Part shown: positions 1 through 5,674 of the stretch, in pieces
Position numbering within the stretch: the first letter of the stretch is position 1
Layout of the letters: each line of letters begins with the position of its first letter
Assembly (NCBI GenBank): GCA_023431045.1
Contig: JAEYXZ010000008.1
Coordinates: 1-9,989 of the forward strand
Direction: 5' to 3'
Length of the DNA: 9,989 nt
From: Bacillota bacterium
GTDB taxonomy: Bacteria > Bacillota_I > Bacilli_A > Acholeplasmatales > Acholeplasmataceae
Program-made: the position numbers and the translations under genes
The notes under the pieces: generated by a model
The model's input: only the letters and a program-made list of their open reading frames with translations
Told to the model about the DNA's origin: nothing
Database searches by the model: none

Positions 1-966
1 GTTACAACCGGACCAATGGCAGTCCCATTCATTATGGCTCTTGGTCAAGGGTTTGCTAAAGCTCGTGGTGATAAGGATGCAGAAATTGATAGTTTTGGAC
101 TGATTGGAATTGCATCAATTGGACCCATCGTAGCCGTATTATTCCTTGGTATTTTGTATCAACAGCCATCATTTACAGATATTGATACAACAACGACAAT
201 CTTTGAATATTTCATTCAAAATATGGCGCAAATGGCCATTGCGATTTCACCATTCCTATTAACATTTCTTATCTTCCAAATTGTTGCATTCAAGTTTTCA
301 ATGCGTAAAGTTGGTAAAATTATAGTATCATTTATCTATGTGTATGTTGGTTTAATTCTCTTTTTAACAGGTGCCAATGGTGGATTAGTCAATTTAGCGT
401 ATGATTTAGGTGGAAAAATCGTCGAGAATGAGATGATGAAATGGTTACTTATACCAATTGGAATGGTCTTTGGATACATCGCAATTGCTGCTGAACCTTC
501 TGTTATTGTCTTAAATAAACTTGTTGAAGATGTTTCTGCAGGAACTGTCACTCGAAAAATGATGTTAATCTCATTATCAATTGGAGTTTCATTTGCAATC
601 GGACTTGCAAACTTAAGAGTTTTAACAGGTATTCCTATATGGGTCATTTTATTACCTGTTTATCTAATCATTATTGGGCTAACATTTATTACCCCTAAGA
701 TCTTCTATGCTATAGCACTAGATTCTGGAGGCGCTGTTTCTGGTGCATTAACCTCTGGATTCTTAGTACCATTAACCATTGGGGCTGGTAAAGTATTAGG
801 GTCTAATTTGTTAACGGATGCATTTGGACTCGTTGCCTTTGTCGCGATGACTCCACTCTTGACCATTCAAATTCTTGGTCAACTCTATAAATATAAAAAG
901 AAAAATGAACCTCAACCAATTGAACACGATGATGTCATACATTTTGAATCAGGAGATGGCTTATGA
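1..966 (+). CDS. DUF1538 family multi-pass membrane protein, C-terminal part (5' end outside window)
   Basis: The reading frame is open from base 1 (V-T-T-G-P-M...), so the gene starts upstream and the ATG at 16 is internal. About 321 residues are visible. They are very hydrophobic, with roughly seven to eight membrane segments, and end in a short charged cytoplasmic-type tail (KYKKKNEPQ...). Two related glycine-rich stretches are seen: TTGPMAVPFIMALGQGFA at the window edge, and ALDSGGAVSGALTSGFLVPL at about residues 238-257. This matches the two-fold internal repeat of DUF1538 membrane proteins, so roughly the first repeat is missing. The biochemical function of the family is not established to my knowledge. 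The next two genes, which encode P-II-like proteins, overlap or follow directly, so I infer a transporter or channel under P-II control. The TGA stop overlaps the next ATG (ATGA). Confidence is good for the family and low for function. Confidence 0.8.
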   Translation, partial: VTTGPMAVPFIMALGQGFAKARGDKDAEIDSFGLIGIASIGPIVAVLFLGILYQQPSFTDIDTTTTIFEYFIQNMAQMAIAISPFLLTFLIFQIVAFKFSMRKVGKIIVSFIYVYVGLILFLTGANGGLVNLAYDLGGKIVENEMMKWLLIPIGMVFGYIAIAAEPSVIVLNKLVEDVSAGTVTRKMMLISLSIGVSFAIGLANLRVLTGIPIWVILLPVYLIIIGLTFITPKIFYAIALDSGGAVSGALTSGFLVPLTIGAGKVLGSNLLTDAFGLVAFVAMTPLLTIQILGQLYKYKKKNEPQPIEHDDVIHFESGDGL

Positions 967-1298
967 AATTAACTGTCATTATTGTCAACAAGCATGAAGC
1001 AAATCATATTATTAAGTCTTGTCAGGCACTTCACTTATTGGAACCAATCACTTTATTAGGTCAAGGTACTGCACCAACCGAATTAAGAGAGCTACTATCA
1101 CTTAATGGTGTGGATAAAGAAATTATTTTGGCATTAACGAGTGATAAAGATACACGTACAATTATGGACTATTTGGTTCATGAAAAATCATTTAGACAAA
1201 AAGGCAAAGGCGTCTCATTTGCAATAGATTTAAACAGCATGAGTGCTAAAACATTTGAATTATTAAAAAATCAAATTTCTAAGGAGCAAGAGAAATGA
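963..1298 (+). CDS. P-II-like small regulatory protein, copy 1 (divergent)
   Basis: This 111-residue protein has the alternating strand/helix pattern of the P-II (GlnB/GlnK-like) ferredoxin-like fold: MKLTVIIVNKHEA, then LLGQGTAPTELRELL, then KEIILALTSDKDTRTIMDYL, then KGKGVSFAIDLNSM. The KGKGVSFAID stretch resembles the B-loop and following strand of P-II-like proteins. The canonical T-loop with its uridylylated tyrosine is absent, so classic GlnB-type nitrogen signalling is unlikely. It starts in an ATGA overlap with the DUF1538 gene, with AGGAG at 951-955, seven bases before the ATG. It ends in another ATGA overlap with the second P-II-like gene, so the three are probably translationally coupled. 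The likely role is ligand-dependent control of the neighbouring membrane protein, which is inference. Family assignment rests on pattern and on the clearer second copy. Confidence 0.62.
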   Translation: MKLTVIIVNKHEANHIIKSCQALHLLEPITLLGQGTAPTELRELLSLNGVDKEIILALTSDKDTRTIMDYLVHEKSFRQKGKGVSFAIDLNSMSAKTFELLKNQISKEQEK

Positions 1299-1642
1299 AT
1301 CCTGAAATGTCAGTAATCATTTATATATGTAATCACGGCTTTGCTTATGAAGCAATGAATGAAGCAAGAAGAGCTGGAGCAAGAGGCGGAACAATTTTAC
1401 ATGGACGTAGTTCTATTTCTACTGAGAAGTCGAAGTTCTTTGGCATTACACTGCATCCTGAAAAAGATATCTTAATGGTTGTTTGTACAGATGAACAACG
1501 CGATACACTGATGAAAGCGATGACTGATAAGTATGGGGTTTCAACTGATGCTCGTGGTTTATGTTTCGCAATGAAAGTCTCTGAAGCGGTTGGTTTTTCT
1601 TTCGAACCACTCCCACTTAAAAACGAATTAGATAACAAGTAA
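1295..1642 (+). CDS. P-II family protein, copy 2
   Basis: This 115-residue protein has recognisable P-II-family features. MSVIIYICNHGFAYEAMNEA is strand 1 and helix 1. GARGGTILHGRSS leads into a T-loop-like segment, and FFGITLHPEKDILMVVCT resembles the 'FGIxxxPEKE' strand of P-II-like proteins found in Gram-positive genomes. YGVSTDARGLCFAMKVSEAVG is the B-loop and last strand. No GlnB-type uridylylation motif (Y51 context) is visible. Such proteins usually form trimers that bind nucleotides or other small ligands and control transporters or enzymes; that is family knowledge. Here the partner is inferred to be the DUF1538 protein two genes upstream. The start at 1295 has AAGGAG at 1281-1286 and overlaps the previous stop. 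An internal ATG at 1307 is less well placed. The gene is followed at once by a terminator, so it ends the operon. Confidence 0.75.
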   Translation: MNPEMSVIIYICNHGFAYEAMNEARRAGARGGTILHGRSSISTEKSKFFGITLHPEKDILMVVCTDEQRDTLMKAMTDKYGVSTDARGLCFAMKVSEAVGFSFEPLPLKNELDNK

Positions 1643-1645
1643 AAT

Positions 1646-1675
1646 AAGAGAAGAGTCCCGAACTCTTCTTTTTTT
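1646..1675 (+). terminator. Rho-independent terminator of the DUF1538/P-II operon
   Basis: A perfect 7-bp stem (GAAGAGT at 1650-1656 with ACTCTTC at 1662-1668) encloses the five-base loop CCCGA. A/T and G-U pairs extend it outward to about 1646/1672. Seven T residues (1669-1675) follow the core stem. It begins three bases after the stop codon of the second P-II-like gene. Confidence 0.88.
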
Positions 1676-1683
1676 GTTATAAT
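1675..1683 (+). promoter_or_regulatory. Extended -10 promoter for the 1704 gene
   Basis: TG at 1675-1676, one base, then a perfect TATAAT at 1678-1683 form an extended -10 element. The expected -35 position (about 1655-1660) is GTCCCG inside the terminator hairpin and matches poorly, so the element would depend on the TG extension. A start site near 1690 would give a leader of only about 14 bases carrying the ribosome site. This is a pattern match only. Confidence 0.55.
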
Positions 1684-1703
1684 TCAAATAGATGAGGTAT
1701 ACC

Positions 1704-2453
1704 ATGTTTAAAAAAATCGTCACCGCTTTGTTTGCAATCATAGGACTTGCTGTTGTTATCTATATAACTATCACCGCAACGACTTATGCTTTGTCGCATG
1801 AACTTGCACTTCAAATTTATAAGGATGCACAAACCAATCAAGATTTTGATTCTTTTGTTCGTTATCAAACAAAACTCGGCAAAAAACTATATGATTCAGA
1901 AGTTAATGATTATTATGTCGCCCTCTATCAAGTCGTTGTTGAAACATCAACTGGATACGAAAACCAACTCTTAGTGATTGTTGATGCGAAATCAGCAGTT
2001 GATTCAGCTGCCAATCAACTTGATACGAACGATCAAATGTCAGTTAAAATCTATCAAGATGATTTGTTAATTCATGACACAAAAACAGATGAAAACTATC
2101 AAGGATATGCACTGAGTTACGGTTTCGATGATGATGTCTTGGGTTTTGTTTATGTTGGTTTTACATTAGAAATTAATAATGATCAACTATCTTTTGAAAT
2201 CTTTGATTACCATGGAGAATTAATTACAACCAGTGAAGTCAGTCTAGATTATGTGACATATGACCCGAATGGAACCAATTATAACGATTTCTTAAAAGGT
2301 TATACTGTTGATGAGATTAGCAACTTGCTTCAGTTAAGTTCGGTTTTAACAGAAAAGGTTAGCATCAATGTCCTCATCTATTTAGTTGTTGTTATCTTTG
2401 GTCTTGGTATCTATTATTTCCTTAAAAAGTATTTCAAACTAAAAAATGGGTAA
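1704..2453 (+). CDS. Membrane-anchored protein of unknown function, two terminal membrane helices
   Basis: I do not recognise this 249-residue protein. It begins MFKKIVTALFAIIGLAVVIY, a positively charged end followed by a membrane helix at about residues 5-26. A polar, acidic central domain follows (about 30-218), rich in Asp, Tyr and Asn and alternating like beta strands, for example LLVIVDAKSAVDSA and DDDVLGFVYVGFTLEI. A second helix lies at about 221-240, then a basic tail (LKKYFKLKNG). The central domain probably faces outside with both termini inside; this is inferred from the charges. I chose the ATG at 1704 over the in-frame ATG at 1692 because GAGG at 1694-1697 is then the ribosome site at normal spacing, whereas the 1692 ATG lies within that site. 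It has its own promoter and terminator and no evident link to its neighbours. The N-terminus could also be read as an uncleaved signal. Confidence 0.75.
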   Translation: MFKKIVTALFAIIGLAVVIYITITATTYALSHELALQIYKDAQTNQDFDSFVRYQTKLGKKLYDSEVNDYYVALYQVVVETSTGYENQLLVIVDAKSAVDSAANQLDTNDQMSVKIYQDDLLIHDTKTDENYQGYALSYGFDDDVLGFVYVGFTLEINNDQLSFEIFDYHGELITTSEVSLDYVTYDPNGTNYNDFLKGYTVDEISNLLQLSSVLTEKVSINVLIYLVVVIFGLGIYYFLKKYFKLKNG

Positions 2454-2462
2454 GCGTTTACA
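2449..2462 (+). promoter_or_regulatory. cre-like / LacI-family operator, distal site
   Basis: The 12-bp palindrome GTAAGCGTTTAC (2450-2461) has five of six matched pairs around a central CG. On the - strand TGTAAACGCTTACC fits the catabolite-responsive element pattern TGWAANCGNTNWCA at every position but the last. It overlaps the stop codon of the 1704 gene and lies about 63 bp upstream of the -35 of the glucan operon. It could bind a CcpA-type protein or the LacI-family protein encoded at 9289. The assignment comes from pattern only. Confidence 0.55.
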
Positions 2463-2464
2463 AG

Positions 2465-2502
2465 AAAAAAAGTGCAATTGATAATTTCATTGCATTTTTT
2501 TT
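2465..2502 (+). terminator. Intrinsic terminator after the 1704 gene
   Basis: The core stem TGCAAT (2473-2478) pairs with ATTGCA (2489-2494), with a ten-base loop. An outer G-U pair and an A-run (2465-2471) facing a T-run (2495-2502) extend it. The A/T flanks make it potentially bidirectional. It separates the 1704 gene from the glucan operon promoter. Confidence 0.78.
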
Positions 2503-2512
2503 AACTTTTGTT

Positions 2513-2540
2513 TTGACTTTTAAATCAAATAGCATATAAT
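2513..2540 (+). promoter_or_regulatory. Sigma-A-type promoter of the beta-glucan operon
   Basis: The -35 TTGACT (2513-2518) and -10 TATAAT (2535-2540) are separated by 16 bp, close to the housekeeping consensus. The predicted start near 2547 gives a leader of about 44 bases to the GH3 start at 2591. The next promoter-like signal is not seen before the end of the window, so this promoter probably serves all five following genes. Confidence 0.82.
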
Positions 2541-2544
2541 GGAA

Positions 2545-2564
2545 TTAGGAAACCGATTTCTTAA
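2545..2564 (+). promoter_or_regulatory. LacI-family operator overlapping the transcription start
   Basis: A 20-bp inverted repeat is centred between 2554 and 2555, with 8 of 10 pairs matched: TTA-x-GAAA-x-C / G-x-TTTC-x-TAA. The core GAAACCGATTTC has the central CpG and AT-rich half-sites typical of LacI/GalR-family operators. It starts four bases after the -10 and covers the predicted start site, a classic repression position. The LacI-family gene at 9289 is the obvious candidate to bind it; that link is inferred. Confidence 0.68.
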
Positions 2565-2578
2565 AAAAATACTAGATT

Positions 2579-2585
2579 AAGGTGA
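2579..2585 (+). promoter_or_regulatory. Ribosome binding site that sets the GH3 start at 2591
   Basis: AAGGTGA is followed by T, so AGGTGAT matches the anti-Shine-Dalgarno complement AAGGAGGTGAT. It lies five bases before the ATG at 2591. A GTG at 2582 is in frame but falls inside this site, so it is very unlikely to be the start codon. Confidence 0.75.
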
Positions 2586-2590
2586 TTTTT

Positions 2591-5500
2591 ATGACTGAAA
2601 CCAATTTGGATGTCAAGATTAATCAATTTCATCCACTTGAAGAACTAGCAAGTTTTTCAAAGAAGGTTGCTGAAGAAGGTATCGTCCTTTTAGAAAATAA
2701 AAAAAATGTATTACCGATCATTAACAAGCGTATTGCTGTTTTTGGTCGTATTCAGTTTAATTACTATAAAAGTGGAACTGGATCAGGTGGGCTTGTTAAC
2801 GTATCAAAGGTAGATTCTATCATCGAATCATTATTAAAAAATCCAAGAGTAACCGTTGATCAATCACTCATCTCAATTTATCGTGAATGGATTGAAGACC
2901 ATCCATTTGATGAAGGAAGTGGTCAATGGGCATCAGAACCTTGGGCTCAAGTTGAAATGGAACTAAAAGATGATTTGGTTCGATCACTAAGTCAAAAAAA
3001 CGATGTTGCAATCGTTATTTTTGGTCGTACAGCTGGGGAAGATAGAGATAATTATGCAGGTAAAGGTAGTTATTACTTATCTGAAAAAGAAGAACTGTTA
3101 CTAAAGCAAGTTACTGCCAATTTTAAACGGACGGTTGTTATCCTTAATGTTGGAAACATTGTTGATTTAGGATTTATGGATCAATTTAATGTCTCATCAT
3201 TAGTGATGGCATGGCACGGTGGAATGTATGGTGCTGATGCTTTAGTTGATGTTTTAACAGGTTATGTATCACCATCAGGAAAACTTCCGATGACGATTGC
3301 AAAATCAATCGAATCATATCCATCTCACAAAAATTTTGGTCACCATGGAAAAGTCATTTATGAAGAAGACATCTATGTTGGCTATCGTTATTTTGAAACA
3401 TTTAATCAAGATGCAATTAGATATCCATTCGGTTTTGGTTTGTCATATTCAAAATTCAGTTTTAAACCAGCCGTATTTGATATTCAAAATGAACAAATCA
3501 AATTAACAATCCAAGTCACAAACATTGGATCATATCGAGCAAAAGAAGTCATTCAGATTTACCATCAACCTCCACAAGGACAACTTGGGAAACCGACGAG
3601 AAACTTAATTGGTTTTACTAAGACTAAAAACCTAAACCCTCATCAAAGTGAAATGGTTCGCATTTCTATTCCACTTAAGAATCTAGCATCATACGACGAT
3701 GTTGGTCATATCTTTAAATCATCTTATGTCCTAGAAGAAGGAGTATATGATCTTTTAATTGGCTTTGACTCTAGAAGTGCTAAAAAGTCATATCAAATCC
3801 AAATTGAAGATGACATTATCACTGAAGTATTAAGTGAAGCAAGCGCACCAAATGAACCATTTAAACGACTTAAGCCTAATCATCATCTAGAATCAACTTA
3901 TGAGAATACACCACTTAGAACGATTGATTATAATGAACAGATTCAAAAGGACATGGTAAAACCTTTGAATCAAAATAATCAGAAGTACTCACTTTTGGAT
4001 GTATACAATCAAAAAATTAATTTAAATCAATTCATTGAAACACTTTCTGTTACAGATATGATTGAAATGACTCGTGGTGAAGGTATGAGTTCACCAAAGG
4101 TAACACCTGGTACTGCAACAGCATTTGGTGGCGTTACAGAGAACTTAAAAGAAAAAGGAATCCCAATTGCTTGTGCATCAGATGGTCCATCAGGTATTCG
4201 AATGGATAGTGGTGCTTATGCATCAAGTCTACCAATTGGTACACTCCAAGCATCAACCTTTAATACAAAACTTATTGAACACCTCTATTACCTAGAAGGT
4301 CTTGAAATGCGTGGTTATCAAATTGATATGCTATTGGGACCGGGTATGAATATTCAGCGACATCCACTAAATGGTCGTAATTTTGAGTATTTTTCAGAAG
4401 ATCCATTATTAACCGGACTCATGGGAGCTGCAACCATTAAAGGACTTCATCGAGCAGGTGTCACTGGTACCTTGAAGCATGTTGCTGCAAACAATCAAGA
4501 AACCGATCGTTTTAATGTTAATAGTGTAATTTCCGAACGTGCTTTAAGAGAAATTTATCTTAAAGGTTTTGAAATTGCCGTTAAAGACGGAAAAGCAGAT
4601 GCAATCATGACTTCATATAACCCCGTTAATGGTTTATGGACAGCATCCAATTATGATATTAATAAAAAAATTATGCGAGATGAATGGGGATTCACCGGTA
4701 TTATTGTCACCGACTGGTGGGCAAAAATGAATGACTTTGGTCAACAAGAAGGATCTAAAACCAATACCAAAGCAATGATTCGATCAACCAATGATATATA
4801 TATGGTTATTAGTGATGCTCTGTCAAATTCTAATCATGACAATTCACTAGAATCCTTCGAACAAGGTGATTTAAAATTAGCGGAACTTCAAATTGTATCA
4901 AAACATATCCTAAATCATTTACTAACAACCCCAGCTTTTGCAAGAATGCATGGTCTGGATTTTTCTCCTCATAGCTTTAAAACAAAACCATGGATTAAGA
5001 CCAATCAAAAATCATGGAAGTATGAAAAAGTAGGAGATCTTCAAATTAATGATCAGAAGATTGGTATCAACCCAGGAATTTATCGTCAACATTTTAAAGC
5101 GTTTAATCAAATCATTCCATCAAAAAAGATTTTATCTGAAGAACTAACAACAGACCTTAAGAATCTTCGTTTAATCAAACACAACAAATTAGGTGATCAG
5201 ATTTATCATTTATCATGCGGTATAGATGAAAGTACCGCTTCGTTATCACTTACAGACAATTTATCATTTAATCCACTCCATCCATTAAAATCCGATATCT
5301 GGGATCCTTTTAACTTGCTACTTGAAGATTATGTTCATAAGAATGATGGTGTAAAAGTTCATCCGGATTCGATTGAATCAGTTGCAAAAGATGGCATAAT
5401 TACTTACGCTTTTGATGTCAAAACATATGGTAAATATATCCTTGCACTTCAAGTGTCATCAAGTGGTTCACATATTGCACAATTACCATGCTCAATTTAT

Positions 5501-5665
5501 GTTGGTAATGATGTGAAATCAACCTTAACATTCCACGGAACAGATGGTAAAAAAATCCAATCAAACGCATATATCCGATTAGATGTCGGTAAACATTTCA
5601 TCACTTTCAATTTTAAGAAGAGTGGATTAACCATTCATGAAATAAAATGTATGAGACACGGATAA
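2591..5665 (+). CDS. GH3 beta-glucosidase with reversed domain order, cytoplasmic
   Basis: This 1024-residue exo-acting beta-glucosidase probably removes glucose from beta-gluco-oligosaccharides. The domain order is inverted relative to common GH3 enzymes. The GH3 C-terminal alpha/beta domain comes first (about 20-270; AGEDRDN with E150 as candidate acid/base, and HGGMYGADALVDVLTG...GKLPMT). A fibronectin-III-like domain follows (about 294-393). The TIM barrel comes next (about 470-785) with ASDGPSG (D531), LLGPGMN, GRNFEYFSEDP (R596), LKHVAANNQE (K629-H630) and IVTDWWAKMND with the presumed nucleophile D708. Ruminococcus albus and Butyrivibrio fibrisolvens beta-glucosidases are known to have this order. 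A further segment of about 240 residues follows the barrel, and its last 125 look like a beta-sandwich, possibly carbohydrate-binding. There is no signal peptide. It is the first gene of the operon, nine bases before the GH94 gene. The family is certain; the preferred linkage (beta-1,3 from context) is inferred. Confidence 0.93.
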   Translation: MTETNLDVKINQFHPLEELASFSKKVAEEGIVLLENKKNVLPIINKRIAVFGRIQFNYYKSGTGSGGLVNVSKVDSIIESLLKNPRVTVDQSLISIYREWIEDHPFDEGSGQWASEPWAQVEMELKDDLVRSLSQKNDVAIVIFGRTAGEDRDNYAGKGSYYLSEKEELLLKQVTANFKRTVVILNVGNIVDLGFMDQFNVSSLVMAWHGGMYGADALVDVLTGYVSPSGKLPMTIAKSIESYPSHKNFGHHGKVIYEEDIYVGYRYFETFNQDAIRYPFGFGLSYSKFSFKPAVFDIQNEQIKLTIQVTNIGSYRAKEVIQIYHQPPQGQLGKPTRNLIGFTKTKNLNPHQSEMVRISIPLKNLASYDDVGHIFKSSYVLEEGVYDLLIGFDSRSAKKSYQIQIEDDIITEVLSEASAPNEPFKRLKPNHHLESTYENTPLRTIDYNEQIQKDMVKPLNQNNQKYSLLDVYNQKINLNQFIETLSVTDMIEMTRGEGMSSPKVTPGTATAFGGVTENLKEKGIPIACASDGPSGIRMDSGAYASSLPIGTLQASTFNTKLIEHLYYLEGLEMRGYQIDMLLGPGMNIQRHPLNGRNFEYFSEDPLLTGLMGAATIKGLHRAGVTGTLKHVAANNQETDRFNVNSVISERALREIYLKGFEIAVKDGKADAIMTSYNPVNGLWTASNYDINKKIMRDEWGFTGIIVTDWWAKMNDFGQQEGSKTNTKAMIRSTNDIYMVISDALSNSNHDNSLESFEQGDLKLAELQIVSKHILNHLLTTPAFARMHGLDFSPHSFKTKPWIKTNQKSWKYEKVGDLQINDQKIGINPGIYRQHFKAFNQIIPSKKILSEELTTDLKNLRLIKHNKLGDQIYHLSCGIDESTASLSLTDNLSFNPLHPLKSDIWDPFNLLLEDYVHKNDGVKVHPDSIESVAKDGIITYAFDVKTYGKYILALQVSSSGSHIAQLPCSIYVGNDVKSTLTFHGTDGKKIQSNAYIRLDVGKHFITFNFKKSGLTIHEIKCMRHG

Positions 5666-5674
5666 GGAGTAGAT

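Noticed and set aside
336..647. Open frame of 103 codons on the - strand within the DUF1538 gene
   Set aside because: It lies wholly opposite a well-supported membrane protein gene, has no family motifs and no convincing ribosome site; a shadow frame.
1345..1638. Open frame of 97 codons on the - strand within the second P-II-like gene
   Set aside because: Antisense to a recognisable P-II-family gene and low-complexity Ser-rich; a shadow frame.
1692..1703. Upstream in-frame ATG for the membrane protein
   Set aside because: It overlaps the GAGG ribosome site that serves the ATG at 1704, and lies only a couple of bases after the predicted transcription start.
2582..2590. GTG start for the GH3 gene
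   Set aside because: It sits inside the AAGGTGA ribosome site that is well spaced for the ATG at 2591.
2503..2590. Riboswitch or attenuator in the glucan operon leader
   Set aside because: The leader is only about 44 bases and its one inverted repeat is better explained as a DNA operator with a central CG; no terminator-like T-run follows it.
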